DNA from: Nitrospira sp.
GTDB taxonomy: Bacteria; Nitrospirota; Nitrospiria; Nitrospirales; UBA8639
Direction of reading: 5' to 3'
DNA length: 64,000 nt
Assembly: GCA_024760505.1 (NCBI GenBank)
Contig: CP058931.1
Span: 434,001-498,000, forward strand
Under the pieces are notes generated by a model that saw only the letters and a list, made by a program, of their open reading frames with translations, searched no databases and was not told the DNA's origin. Position numbers and translations under genes: made by a program. Numbering within the stretch: position 1 is the first letter of the stretch; each line of letters opens with the position of its first letter. This document shows positions 9,422 through 17,856 of this stretch, one piece after another.

Positions 9422-10090
9422 ATGAACGATACCAATGCATCCCTTTTACGCAACGCACGACCACGTCTGACCCGCCAACTCATTTCCGGAATGTGTGGGA
9501 TAGTTGTCTGTCTGGGGTTTCTTTCCCTCTCTCCGGTTCAGGCCGCCGAGGAACTGGTGGGGAATGCCGTAAATGCCGTTGGAGATTTCACGGTATTTCG
9601 AACCGATGGTATTCAGGAACGACTTGAGGGCAAAGGGTCTCTGGCGTTATACGAAGGAGACCGAGTCAAAACCGGCTCAGGAAGCCAGGCATTAATGGAA
9701 TTCACCAATGGGATCCAAGTGGCCCTTAACGAAGACACCGATTTCCTTATTCTCTCTCGCTGGGAAGACGGTAAAGGATTTACCAGGATCTTACGTCTGG
9801 CGAACGGAGAGGTTTGGGTCAAAACCATGGGAGGGCCAAAACCATTGGAAATCGAAACTCCCGTAGCCACTGCAGCCGTGAAGGAAACGGAATTTGACAT
9901 CAAGGTCTTACCGGACGGTCAAACGACTCTCACTGTGGTGGAGGGGATCGTGGAATTTGGCACTGCGTTCGGAACCTGCCCGATCAAAACTTCCACAATC
10001 AGCTATGGGAATCGCGGGAAAAAATGCACGAAGCCGGCTCCGGTCGACGTAGCCCCTAATGTCGCGTGGGCCCAAGGTATTCGTCAGTAG
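9422..10090 (+). CDS. exported FecR-domain protein
   Basis: The 222-residue product starts at an ATG preceded by TAGGAGG. Residues 1-41 are a signal peptide ending VQAAEE; residues about 55-165 match the FecR domain (GDRVKTGSGSQALMEFTNG, NGEVWVKT, TPVATAAVKETEFDI, VVEGIVEF). The domain occurs in FecR anti-sigma factors but also, as here without a cytoplasmic region or TM helix, in stand-alone exported proteins of unknown role. It is the last gene before a strong terminator, 78 bases after the beta-propeller gene. A basic Cys-containing tail (GKKCTKPAP) is unassigned. A direct signalling role is not supported because no ECF sigma gene lies nearby. Confidence 0.75.
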   Translation: MNDTNASLLRNARPRLTRQLISGMCGIVVCLGFLSLSPVQAAEELVGNAVNAVGDFTVFRTDGIQERLEGKGSLALYEGDRVKTGSGSQALMEFTNGIQVALNEDTDFLILSRWEDGKGFTRILRLANGEVWVKTMGGPKPLEIETPVATAAVKETEFDIKVLPDGQTTLTVVEGIVEFGTAFGTCPIKTSTISYGNRGKKCTKPAPVDVAPNVAWAQGIRQ

Positions 10091-10119
10091 CAATTACCGT
10101 TACTTTATCGCCATAAATT

Positions 10120-10157
10120 GGGCCCGTTCCGGCAGACCGGAACGGGCCCGATTTTTT
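10120..10157 (+). terminator. rho-independent terminator after the FecR gene
   Basis: A perfect 13-bp GC-rich inverted repeat (GGGCCCGTTCCGG / CCGGAACGGGCCC) with a 4-base loop is followed by ATTTTTT. It lies 29 bases after the FecR stop codon and would end the caspase/propeller/FecR transcript. Confidence 0.9.
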
Positions 10158-10258
10158 CGTGTTGGAACCTGGCCTAGTGGATTATCCCCGCCCCTTCTTT
10201 CTCTATCATTTCTTTCCACGATTGCCCTTGGAACGGAACCAATCCGGTTCTGGGTATT

Positions 10259-11098
10259 TTAACCTTTCCCCACTTTCGACAGGGGTAAGACATTTTCTCC
10301 AGACGTTCTTTCCAGGCGCTCCTCTAGGCGCTTGAGGGCTATTTGTGTTTCTCGCAAATCCTTGAGTATCTCTTTTTGTGTGACCGGCCCCTGAAGTTCA
10401 GTCAGGCGTTCGGCTTTGGCCTCATCGAGGTTATTGATCACCACGGCAATAAACAGATTAATCACGACAAACGTCCCTAAGACCACAAAACTCACAAAAT
10501 AGATCCAAGACAGGTAATGAAAATCCATGGCGGTATACATCACATCAGTCCAATCTTCCAGGGTCACGACGCGAAACAGGGTCAACAGCGAGATCCCCAA
10601 TGATCGCCAATGCGTCGGATCGTGCTCATGAAACAACTGATAGCCCATAATGGCATAGACATAAAAGATCACGCCCATGAGAGTCATGACGTGAATCATG
10701 CTGGGAATAGATCTGACGAGGGTTGAAACAATAAGGCGGAGCTCAGGAATGGTCGAGATGAGACGAACCACCCGCAACAAGCGGGCTAACCGGGCAATCA
10801 TGGCAAATTCACCGGTAGCCGGAATCAAAGAAAACACGATGACGGAAAAATCAAAGATGTTCCAGCCATCTCGAAAATACCGATCAATCTGCGGTGCCAC
10901 GGCAATCATTTTGATGAGGGCTTCCAGAATAAAAATTCCAAGGATGACGTGATTTCCCCAATGCATCAGGGCACCATAATGTTCCACCAATGCCGGTGAG
11001 GTTTCCAGGCCCAAAATGACCCCGTTAATGAGAATAAAGGCAATGATCCCATACTCAAACCACGGGGCGCGGACAATCTGACTCGCTTGATCTTTCAT
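10259..11098 (-). CDS. voltage-gated cation channel, bacterial Nav/Cav type (ion transporter)
   Basis: This is a six-helix single-domain channel subunit (about 280 residues) of the NaChBac family, which forms tetramers. S1-S4 occupy about residues 15-135; S4 has arginines every third residue (R106, R109, R112, R115, counted from a TTG at 11107). The pore follows in S5-S6, with selectivity filter TLEDWTD at 182-188, and a C-terminal coiled-coil stretch (about 244-268) typical of these tetramers. Sodium channels of the family carry TLESW; the two extra aspartates here resemble the engineered calcium-selective CavAb filter (TLDDWSD), so Ca2+ permeation is plausible. ATG 11098 is taken as start; TTG 11107 is possible. 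The gene stands alone. Confidence 0.85.
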   Translation of the reverse strand: MKDQASQIVRAPWFEYGIIAFILINGVILGLETSPALVEHYGALMHWGNHVILGIFILEALIKMIAVAPQIDRYFRDGWNIFDFSVIVFSLIPATGEFAMIARLARLLRVVRLISTIPELRLIVSTLVRSIPSMIHVMTLMGVIFYVYAIMGYQLFHEHDPTHWRSLGISLLTLFRVVTLEDWTDVMYTAMDFHYLSWIYFVSFVVLGTFVVINLFIAVVINNLDEAKAERLTELQGPVTQKEILKDLRETQIALKRLEERLERTSGENVLPLSKVGKG

Positions 11099-11221
11099 CG
11101 TCGTCAACTCACAGACTCATGGCGCATTCCCACCCTGGAATCAGGAAGAGAATGAGCGCCGATTCATTCGTGTTGGAAAATGGGAGGGATGAACCCAGTG
11201 AAGGAAACCCGTAGCACAACT

Positions 11222-11247
11222 CCTCGGGGAGCTTCAACTCCCCGAGG
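11222..11247. terminator. hairpin overlapping the end of the CBS gene
   Basis: CCTCGGGGAG and its exact complement flank a 6-base loop; the repeat includes the last codons and the stop of the CBS-domain gene on the minus strand. No T-run follows on that strand, so it may act as a 3'-end stabilising hairpin or weak terminator rather than a classical one. Confidence 0.35.
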
Positions 11248-11662
11248 TTTGCAAATAGCCCCGCAGTAAATCTCTTCGCGCAACGATCCCGATCAATTTT
11301 CCCTTCGAATCCACAACAGGCACCCGAATCAGATGATTATTTTGCAGGACATCCATCAGCGTCAGCACATTGGTATCTTGCGTAACCGATACCGGATTGG
11401 CAGTCATGATGTCACCTGCCGTCACATCTTCCAGGTTTTTTCCTTTGCGCAAAGCCTTCAGTAAATCAAACTCGGAAACGATTCCCACCAATTTCGAGGT
11501 TTCGTCGATGATGGGAACCGAGCCAAATCCTTCCATCATAAAAGAGGCCAGTAACTTGGCTTCCGAATCCTTCATGCCCGATTGCACTTCTTTCTCCATG
11601 ACACTGCCTACCGTTAACTGCCCAAATTTACTGGCCCGCAAAGCTGCCACATCATCGCTCAT
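11234..11662 (-). CDS. CBS-pair domain protein
   Basis: The 142-residue product starts at ATG 11662, which follows AAAGGA; upstream in-frame starts would run into the ftcD gene. It consists of two CBS domains, about residues 16-72 (VGSVMEKEV ... VPIIDETSKLVGIVSEFDLL) and 80-138 (AGDIMTANPVSV ... VPVVDSKGKLIGIVARRDLL), with no attached enzyme or transporter domain. Stand-alone CBS pairs bind adenosyl nucleotides and regulate partners by energy state. The flanking genes (a cation channel and ftcD) do not identify the partner, though a channel is a plausible one. Confidence 0.85.
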   Translation of the reverse strand: MSDDVAALRASKFGQLTVGSVMEKEVQSGMKDSEAKLLASFMMEGFGSVPIIDETSKLVGIVSEFDLLKALRKGKNLEDVTAGDIMTANPVSVTQDTNVLTLMDVLQNNHLIRVPVVDSKGKLIGIVARRDLLRGYLQTSGS

Positions 11663-11795
11663 ATGGTTTTTTCCTTTTTTGAGTGAAAGTTCATGCCCAC
11701 GTCGTTGCTCTTTCAAATGATTCCAGTGCCCCGGCTCACAATTCAGTAGGACGTGGAATTCATCTTCACATTTCCCGGTCATTGTACCTGATGAG

Positions 11796-12713
11796 TTACG
11801 AAGGGAAAAGATGGTATTTCCCACACGCCACTTCCAGCACACCTTCAGGATTCCAGTTCTTCAACTTAAGGTCAGTAGCCAAATCCGCATCCCATGCCTC
11901 CTGCGGAACCAGGCCCACAATTTCACTTTCCTGAATTTCCACACCCAACCGATGGGACTCCCGCTCCACAGCCTGAAATGCCGCTCGCAAGGACGTTTGC
12001 CGGAAATCCATCAGATTCATGGATACCTGCACAAGCCCTTTTGATGACAAGGGCACACCCATGGCCTTGAGCGCAGGTAAGCCTCCACCTGAAGACCGGA
12101 TCGTGCGGGCAATACGACGAGCCACTTGAATATCCTGACTTTTGAGGACCACGTTAAAGGCAATCAGGAAGAAACGGGCTCCGATTGCGACCGCTCCTGC
12201 CGTAGGATGCAATACGTTTGGGCCAAAATCAGGCTTCCAATCTGCCTCTTGATACATCCGTTCCTGTAACCCAGAAAGCCCCCCCCGCCGTATACTATCC
12301 AGCCGGGCCCGCAAGGGCACTAAAGCCGCCTGCTCATAGAGAAAGACGGGAATGCCCAATTCTTGCCCGACTCGCCTGCCCAAATCTTTGGCATAGTCCG
12401 CACACTCCTCCATCGTCACGCCTCGTAAGGGAATCCAGGGCACCACATCAACCGCCCCGATGCGTGGATGCTGCCCCTGATGTCGGCGGAGGTCGATGCT
12501 ATGCTGTGCTTCTTGAATAAACTGAAAAAGCGCAGTGGCCATCCCCTCAGGCTCCCCTGCAAGGGTAAAAACGGACCGATGATGATCGGGATCCATATGA
12601 AGATCAAGTAAGGCCACATTGGGTACCGACTCAATACGCTCAGTCAATAAAGCGAGTACGGCCTTGTCCAGGCCCTCACTCACATTCGGCACACATTCTA
12701 CCAACCGATCCAT
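11796..12713 (-). CDS. ftcD: glutamate formiminotransferase
   Basis: The 305-residue protein matches the formiminotransferase domain of FtcD over its full length: N-terminal ECVPNVSEG, the HHRSVFTLAG segment, GQHPRIGAVDVVPW, and the C-terminal TGAVAIGARFFLIAFNV-like region. The enzyme transfers the formimino group between N-formimino-glutamate and tetrahydrofolate. The cyclodeaminase domain found in the animal enzyme is absent, as is usual for bacterial stand-alone forms. No histidine-degradation (hut) genes are visible nearby, so its physiological input may be folate one-carbon metabolism. ATG 12713 is chosen; a GTG two codons upstream is also possible. Confidence 0.88.
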   Translation of the reverse strand: MDRLVECVPNVSEGLDKAVLALLTERIESVPNVALLDLHMDPDHHRSVFTLAGEPEGMATALFQFIQEAQHSIDLRRHQGQHPRIGAVDVVPWIPLRGVTMEECADYAKDLGRRVGQELGIPVFLYEQAALVPLRARLDSIRRGGLSGLQERMYQEADWKPDFGPNVLHPTAGAVAIGARFFLIAFNVVLKSQDIQVARRIARTIRSSGGGLPALKAMGVPLSSKGLVQVSMNLMDFRQTSLRAAFQAVERESHRLGVEIQESEIVGLVPQEAWDADLATDLKLKNWNPEGVLEVACGKYHLFPS

Positions 12714-12795
12714 GGTCACTTTCTTACATCTGCCTACACGGCTAAGAAGCCTGCGGTTCAGGCCTCATGCAGGCACAATCCAGAACAGGCTTTTG

Positions 12796-12825
12796 TTGAC
12801 ACCGAAAAAATTACCATATTATAGT
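12796..12825 (+). promoter_or_regulatory. sigma-70-type promoter upstream of the DsrE2-like gene
   Basis: A perfect -35 TTGACA (12796-12801) is followed after 18 bases by TATAGT (12820-12825), or after 15 by TATTAT. It points toward the DsrE2/TusA pair, whose first ATG is about 150 bases downstream, leaving a long 5' leader. The assignment is by consensus match only. Confidence 0.5.
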
Positions 12826-12977
12826 CGAATGAGCGGTAAGCCTCATCCTTGGATAATGCCTCCAAGCAAAATCAACGCTCTCAAAGGGCAGGATCTGTTA
12901 TACTCCGTAACAATCCGCCTATATCGAGGACTCTTTAGGAGGCGACCCATCATTTTTCTGAGAAAGAAGGTGACATC

Positions 12978-13508
12978 ATGAACGCCACCCACGTTGAACC
13001 AGCAACCGCCTTAGCCGAGCTCAAAGAAACCAAACCCGATAAAGTGACACTCGTCGTCCTGAGTGGAGACATGGACCGCGTCATGGCGGCCCTGATTATC
13101 GCCACGGGCGCTGCAGCCATGGGCATGCAGGTGACGATGTTTTTTACCTTTTGGGGGTTGAATGCCATCCGGAAGGAAAATGTGAGTAGCTCCCCTAAGG
13201 ATTGGCTCCGTCGAGCCTTTGGATGGCTGAACAAAGGGGGAGCCAGTCGCCTGCCCCTCTCACGATTTCATTTTGGAGGTCTCGGAACCACCATGATGAA
13301 AAAGGTGATGAAAGATAATCGCATGCCCGGCATACCCGAACTCATGGAAACCGCCAAAGACCTGGACGTGAAGATGATTGCCTGCACCACGACCCTGGGA
13401 CTCATGGGCATTTCAAAGGATACGCTCATTGATGGCATCGACCAACTCGCCGGAGTCACCACCTATTTGGCGGAAGCCCGGCACGGATCCGTAAACTTAT
13501 TTATCTAA
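12978..13508 (+). CDS. DsrE2-like (DsrE/DsrF/DrsH family) sulfur-carrier protein
   Basis: The 176-residue protein begins at an ATG after AAGGTG and shows the DsrE-fold pattern of the DsrE2/YrkE branch: VTLVVLSGDMDRVMAALIIATGAAAMGMQ with a hydrophobic MFFTFWGL segment, then IACTTTLGLMGI near the C-terminus, where Cys136 is the family's likely persulfide site. DsrE2 proteins carry sulfane sulfur and are typically paired with TusA and rhodaneses in sulfur-oxidising or sulfur-assimilating organisms. Here tusA follows 23 bases downstream, supporting a functional pair. The hydrophobic stretch suggests membrane association, as for other DsrE2 proteins. Confidence 0.82.
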   Translation: MNATHVEPATALAELKETKPDKVTLVVLSGDMDRVMAALIIATGAAAMGMQVTMFFTFWGLNAIRKENVSSSPKDWLRRAFGWLNKGGASRLPLSRFHFGGLGTTMMKKVMKDNRMPGIPELMETAKDLDVKMIACTTTLGLMGISKDTLIDGIDQLAGVTTYLAEARHGSVNLFI

Positions 13509-13531
13509 CGACCACCACAAAAGGATCTACC

Positions 13532-13774
13532 ATGATACCAGCCGACGTTAAACTCGACACATTGGGATATTTTTGCCCGATGCCCATCATTCTAACCTCA
13601 AAAAAAATCAAAGAACTCGCCTCAGGGCAAGTCCTTGAAGTGATTTCGGATGACGAAGGGATTAAAAAAGATATGCCGGCCTGGTGCGAAACAACCGGAC
13701 ACGCCATGGTGGGCATGGAAGAAGAAGGTGCCGCCGACAAAAAAGTGTACAAAGCCTATGTCAAAAAGGCTTGA
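13532..13774 (+). CDS. TusA-family sulfur carrier protein
   Basis: An 80-residue protein with the TusA signature: LDTLGYFCPMPII, in which Cys15 of the CPMP motif takes up persulfide sulfur. A second cysteine (PAWCETTGH, Cys52) is also typical of many homologues. It probably exchanges sulfur with the DsrE2-like protein encoded immediately upstream. TusA proteins act either in tRNA thiolation or, when linked to dsrE genes as here, in cytoplasmic sulfane-sulfur traffic. Confidence 0.88.
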   Translation: MIPADVKLDTLGYFCPMPIILTSKKIKELASGQVLEVISDDEGIKKDMPAWCETTGHAMVGMEEEGAADKKVYKAYVKKA

Positions 13775-13802
13775 GATTCTGCTCTTGTAGAATATCTCTT
13801 TT
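13773..13802 (+). terminator. weak hairpin with T-run after tusA
   Basis: GAGATTCT and AGAATATCTC form an imperfect stem (two-base bulge) with an 8-base loop, followed by TTTT. It begins at the tusA stop. A possible weak terminator for the dsrE2-tusA transcript. Confidence 0.3.
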
Positions 13803-14146
13803 CCAGGGTCTCATAACCGATCAATTACCGAGCAATTAGACGCCGGGGTAACATACGTCAACATCGAAATTTTTACAACGAATACCCCTTTCAGATCTTC
13901 ATTTTTAATGGAATGACCCCCGCCTTCCCTCGTCCGGTCATTTCCTGCGGCGAGGAAATATGAATAAATCCCCGATGACAGGCGTCAGTTGAATGATGTC
14001 ATGTTCAGAGTATTGAAAGTCGAGCCGTCGCTGCAGAAATTTGTCGCCCTTACCCACGTCTTTTCATGAGCACAGCTTCTTCAGTATGGGCATTCACGTT
14101 TTTGACGAAGGCAAAGCATTGGATGAGTGCCCAGCGAGTGGACTCT
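13775..14146. other. intergenic stretch between convergent genes
   Basis: Apart from the weak hairpin at its left edge this 370-base stretch shows no frame with a ribosome site, no tRNA and no repeat that I can support. Confidence 0.4.
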
Positions 14147-15163
14147 TCAACTAACCTTTAAAACTACCCTGAACCTTGCTTCACCACTCATCATACGCTC
14201 ATAGGCTTCGGCTCCGCGTTCAAGAGGATACTCCTCTATCATCGGCCTAATACCCGTCATCACACTGAAGGCCAACGTATCCTGCGAATCCGACGACGTC
14301 CCGGACGGCCAGCCCTGAACTGAATGTCGACCCATAATAAACTGAACGATGGGTACTTCCACGGGTTCTTCAGAGGAGCCAACCATAATTAATTTACCGT
14401 CGATGGCCAGTCCCCCGATAGTTGCACTCATGGCCTTTCCACTCGTGACGGTTGCGAGGATAATTTTCGCACCGCCAAGACCCTTAAGCACTTCCGCTAC
14501 ATTTTGGGCCCTGCTGTCGATATAGTGCCGCGCGCCCAACTTCTTGGCCAGAGCCTCTTTGTCTTTTCCTCTGGCAATGGCGACCGTCTCGAATCCCATC
14601 TTGTTGGCATACTGTACCCCTAAATGTCCAAGGCCGCCGATGCCCAGAATAGCAACCACATCACCGGCGCGTGCGCCGCTCTTTCGAAGGGCATTGAAGG
14701 TCGTAATGCCAGCACAAAGCAGAGGGGCCGCTTCAACGTCGGAGAGATCCTCTGGTATGCGCGCCAAGGCTTCGACGGGAGCGATCATGTATTCGGCATA
14801 GCCTCCATCATAGCTAATCCCCGGAACCAACCCACGTTGACAAAGGACAAAATCGCCTCGGCGGCATGGTTCACAACGGCCACAATGGCCTCCGTGCCAT
14901 CCCACGCCAATCCGTTGGCCTTGCTTCCATCCCTCCACGCCCGAACCCATCTCTTCAATAATACCGGCAATTTCATGCCCGGGAATACGAGGATATTCAA
15001 GACCGGGCCATAGACCTTCCTTTGTGAACACATCGCTGTGACAGATGCCGCATGCCTGGACCTTAACGAGAACCTGACCTGAGCCAGGATTAGGCACCTC
15101 ACGCTCCACGAGTTGCAAAGTACTCTTTGCCTGCCGGACTTCTACGGCTTTCATCTTTTTCAT
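14147..15163 (-). CDS. zinc-dependent alcohol dehydrogenase (MDR family)
   Basis: The 338-residue protein starts after AAGGAG. Catalytic zinc ligands are visible as Cys41 (ACGICHSD) and His63-Glu64 (PGHE), with a further Cys in LLCAGIT; a structural-zinc loop carries four cysteines (HCGRCEPC...LC, about residues 93-107). The Rossmann nucleotide motif GIGGLGHLG lies near residue 173. The arrangement matches the AdhP/AdhT-type class that oxidises primary alcohols or reduces aldehydes with NAD(H). Its position between DsrE/TusA-type genes, divergent from a second DsrE gene, suggests shared regulation but not a sulfur role. Substrate not predictable. Confidence 0.87.
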   Translation of the reverse strand: MKKMKAVEVRQAKSTLQLVEREVPNPGSGQVLVKVQACGICHSDVFTKEGLWPGLEYPRIPGHEIAGIIEEMGSGVEGWKQGQRIGVGWHGGHCGRCEPCRRGDFVLCQRGLVPGISYDGGYAEYMIAPVEALARIPEDLSDVEAAPLLCAGITTFNALRKSGARAGDVVAILGIGGLGHLGVQYANKMGFETVAIARGKDKEALAKKLGARHYIDSRAQNVAEVLKGLGGAKIILATVTSGKAMSATIGGLAIDGKLIMVGSSEEPVEVPIVQFIMGRHSVQGWPSGTSSDSQDTLAFSVMTGIRPMIEEYPLERGAEAYERMMSGEARFRVVLKVS

Positions 15164-15510
15164 GTGAATACTCCTTATTTATTCACTATAAAATGACTCC
15201 CGGCTTGGAGAGGATCGAACCACAAGCCTCAGGCTGGTAACGGACAAAGTCACGCCATCTATCCTGACAGATTAGTAAATTCAAGGATAGGGATATAGGC
15301 GAAACCGGTGAGCTAACATTATCTACACACGCCAGCTAAAACCAAGGGTTCTACAGAGGTTAGTCTTACATTCATCACTGATACCATTAAGTTACAGCGC
15401 AGGTTCCGGGCGGTCGCGGCTTAATCCCTATCCATCTTTCATGTGCAATGAGATGGGGTGTTGCGGAGAAGCATGAAAGAAAAGAGGTTAAGTTAAGAAA
15501 GGGGAAATCT
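15164..15510. other. divergent intergenic region between adh and dsrE-type gene
   Basis: This should hold both divergent promoters. The only structure noticed is a 7-bp inverted repeat (CTATCCT at 15259-15265, AGGATAG at 15284-15290, 18-base spacer), which could be an operator but is short enough to be chance. Confidence 0.35.
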
Positions 15511-15870
15511 ATGGCACGCTTTGTCATTGCCGGAATTAAGGAAACGGATGATCCAACAATGGCCACCCTTCCGTTTATCGCCTCACAGACGGCTCACGAA
15601 CAAGCGCATGATGTCGTTCTGTGGCTTCAGGCCGAGGCCGTCGTCTTCGCAAAAAAAGGTGTGATAGATGGTGTACAGGGAGTCGGGCTACCGGCATTGA
15701 AGGTGTTAGCCAATACCATTCTGTCTCAGGGTATTCCTGTGTGGGTTTGTTCAGCCTGCGCAACGGCCCGACAAATAAACGAACCCGATCTCGAGGTGGG
15801 TGGGATGATGAAGGGCATGCAGGATTATGTGAAAGCCATTGCCGAAAGTGATCGCAATCTTTCGTTTTAA
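15511..15870 (+). CDS. DsrE-family protein
   Basis: The 119-residue product starts at ATG 15511 after AGAAAGGGG; a longer in-frame start at 15448 has no ribosome site. The sequence has the DsrE fold pattern: ARFVIAGIKETDDPTMATLPFIASQTA, VVLWLQAEAVVFAKKGV and a loop with two cysteines (Cys80, Cys83 in VCSACATAR), one of which would carry persulfide. It is the second DsrE-type gene within 3 kb and may take part in the same sulfur-trafficking function as the DsrE2/TusA pair. It could also be a generic DsrE homologue of unknown partner. Confidence 0.75.
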   Translation: MARFVIAGIKETDDPTMATLPFIASQTAHEQAHDVVLWLQAEAVVFAKKGVIDGVQGVGLPALKVLANTILSQGIPVWVCSACATARQINEPDLEVGGMMKGMQDYVKAIAESDRNLSF

Positions 15871-15914
15871 ATTCCTTCCCGGAAAGAGCCAGAATGCCGT
15901 TGGGGACGTTGGGG

Positions 15915-17318
15915 TTACTCTGGACGAATCATCTGTTCCGGACGAATCAAGGTGTTGAATTCTTCTTCAGTCACAAATCCGCTGGCGATAGCTTCTTCTC
16001 GCAGGGTGCGTCCATTTTTTAAGGCCCCTTGAGCAATTTTAGCAGCCTTATCGTAACCAATGTGAGGAACCAATGCCGTAACCAGCATCAGGGATTGTTC
16101 CATCAGCTCGGAAATACGGCCGATATTGGGCTCAATGCCCACAATGCATTTATCGGTCAGGCTCATGACGGCATCCCCGATGAGGCGGATGGATTGAAGT
16201 ACGTTATACGCAATGACGGGTTTGAACACATTGAGTTCAAGATGCCCTTGTGCGCCAGCAATCGTAATGGTCGTGTGATTCCCGATAACCTGAGCACAGA
16301 CCATGGTCATGGCTTCGCATTGAGTGGGATTCACCTTTCCGGGCATGATGGAAGAGCCCGGCTCATTTTCCGGCAGGGAGAGTTCTCCAAGACCGCAGCG
16401 CGGACCGGAACTTAACAGGCGAATATCATTGGCGATTTTATTCAGACTGACGGCGATAACATTGAGCACGCCGGAGATTTCCACCATGGCATCATGCGTG
16501 GCCAAGGCTTCGAACTTATTGGAAGCCGAAAGAAAGGGCAGCTGCGTATACCGTGCAACTTCTTCGGCAAACTTCTCACCAAACCCGGGCTGTGCATTCA
16601 ATCCCGTACCCACAGCCGTACCGCCTTGCGCAAGGGGATACAGTCGTTTAAGACCATCCTGAATCCGATCAATCCCCAATCGCAGCTGAACTGCATATGC
16701 TGAGAATTCCTGACCCAACGTGAGAGGAGTGGCGTCCTGCAAATGGGTCCGTCCGATTTTGATGATGCTTTCCCAGGCTTGCGACTTATCCAACAAGACT
16801 TGGTGGAGATGTGCCAAGGATGGAATCAGGACATCGTGCAGTTGCTCAACCGTCGCAATATGCATCGCCGTCGGGAAGACATCATTGGAAGACTGGCTGC
16901 GATTGCAGTGATCATTCGGATGAACCGGCGCTTTTGATCCGAGCGTCCCGCCCAGACGTTCGATGGCCAGATTGGCAATCACCTCATTGGCATTCATGTT
17001 GGACTGCGTACCGGAACCGGTTTGCCAGATCACAAGGGGAAAATGATCGTCCAACTTGCCGTCGATCACATCCTGTGCCGCATCAGCAATAGCCTTGCCG
17101 GTTGTTTCATCAATGGTGTTCAGGGTGATATTCGATAGCGCCGCGCAACGCTTGACGATACCCAACGCCCGGATCAGAGGGCGAGGTAAACGCTCCTGGC
17201 CTATTTGAAAATTTTCCAAGGAGCGTTGGGTCTGTGCACCCCAATATTTGTCAGCTGACACAGAAATCGAACCAAAGGAGTCGGTTTCAATGCGAATGTC
17301 GCTTGGCTTTTTGTTCAT
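15915..17318 (-). CDS. fumC: fumarate hydratase class II
   Basis: The 467-residue protein contains the fumarase/aspartase signature [11 protein letters not shown] with the catalytic loop serine, plus [14 protein letters not shown] and the [13 protein letters not shown] segment characteristic of class II fumarases. It is the iron-independent homotetramer converting fumarate and malate in the citric acid cycle (forward or reductive). ATG 17318 follows AGGAAAG by three bases and gives the family's usual N-terminus; an upstream frame extension is ignored. Confidence 0.95.
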   Translation of the reverse strand: MNKKPSDIRIETDSFGSISVSADKYWGAQTQRSLENFQIGQERLPRPLIRALGIVKRCAALSNITLNTIDETTGKAIADAAQDVIDGKLDDHFPLVIWQTGSGTQSNMNANEVIANLAIERLGGTLGSKAPVHPNDHCNRSQSSNDVFPTAMHIATVEQLHDVLIPSLAHLHQVLLDKSQAWESIIKIGRTHLQDATPLTLGQEFSAYAVQLRLGIDRIQDGLKRLYPLAQGGTAVGTGLNAQPGFGEKFAEEVARYTQLPFLSASNKFEALATHDAMVEISGVLNVIAVSLNKIANDIRLLSSGPRCGLGELSLPENEPGSSIMPGKVNPTQCEAMTMVCAQVIGNHTTITIAGAQGHLELNVFKPVIAYNVLQSIRLIGDAVMSLTDKCIVGIEPNIGRISELMEQSLMLVTALVPHIGYDKAAKIAQGALKNGRTLREEAIASGFVTEEEFNTLIRPEQMIRPE

Positions 17319-17856
17319 TGCTTTCCTGTTAGCTTGTGAGCTGTCTGTAGGGCACCTACTACCCACGTCCGGTTACCCATTGATAGACACTATAAAATAC
17401 GCATCCTTCCATTCCTCCAAAGGTAGGGACGGCCATATTTCCGATTTCGGCAAAGCAGTCATAAAACCTCCTTCCACATAAAACCCCTACACCTCAACAA
17501 TGAAATTGTTCCATAAGCAGAAAGTTGGGAAGATTCTTGGTTAATGATGACAATTAGTCAAGGTATAAAGTCTGCAAACCAAGCCTTCAGAAATCCCCCA
17601 AAAAGCAGGAAGGAATATTTCGCCGCAACAATTTTTACGATAGGGTTGAAACAAAATGCACAGTTACCATTCTGCCTTCCCGAAAGATTCACAAGGCAAA
17701 TCCATCCCTCCCCTTTTCTCTAAAAGGAAGGCAACGTAGAATGGGTGTTCTTGGTTTGAGGTAATTGTGTATGGATTTCCTGAAAACTGCCGTTAGATAC
17801 CAACTATCTTCTTTCAGTGGGATTGAACCCGTCACTACGAAACAGAAGCACTCAAC
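17319..17856. other. intergenic stretch
   Basis: The left part is the upstream region of fumC and the right part that of the amidohydrolase gene. No frame with a ribosome site, no RNA gene and no repeat is evident in the 540 bases. Confidence 0.4.

Noticed and set aside
15200..15240. A GGTTCGATCC-like T-arm sequence (complement strand, around 15211-15220) suggesting a tRNA.
   Set aside because: The flanking bases do not pair into a T-arm, and there is no acceptor stem, D-arm or anticodon arm of the right length.
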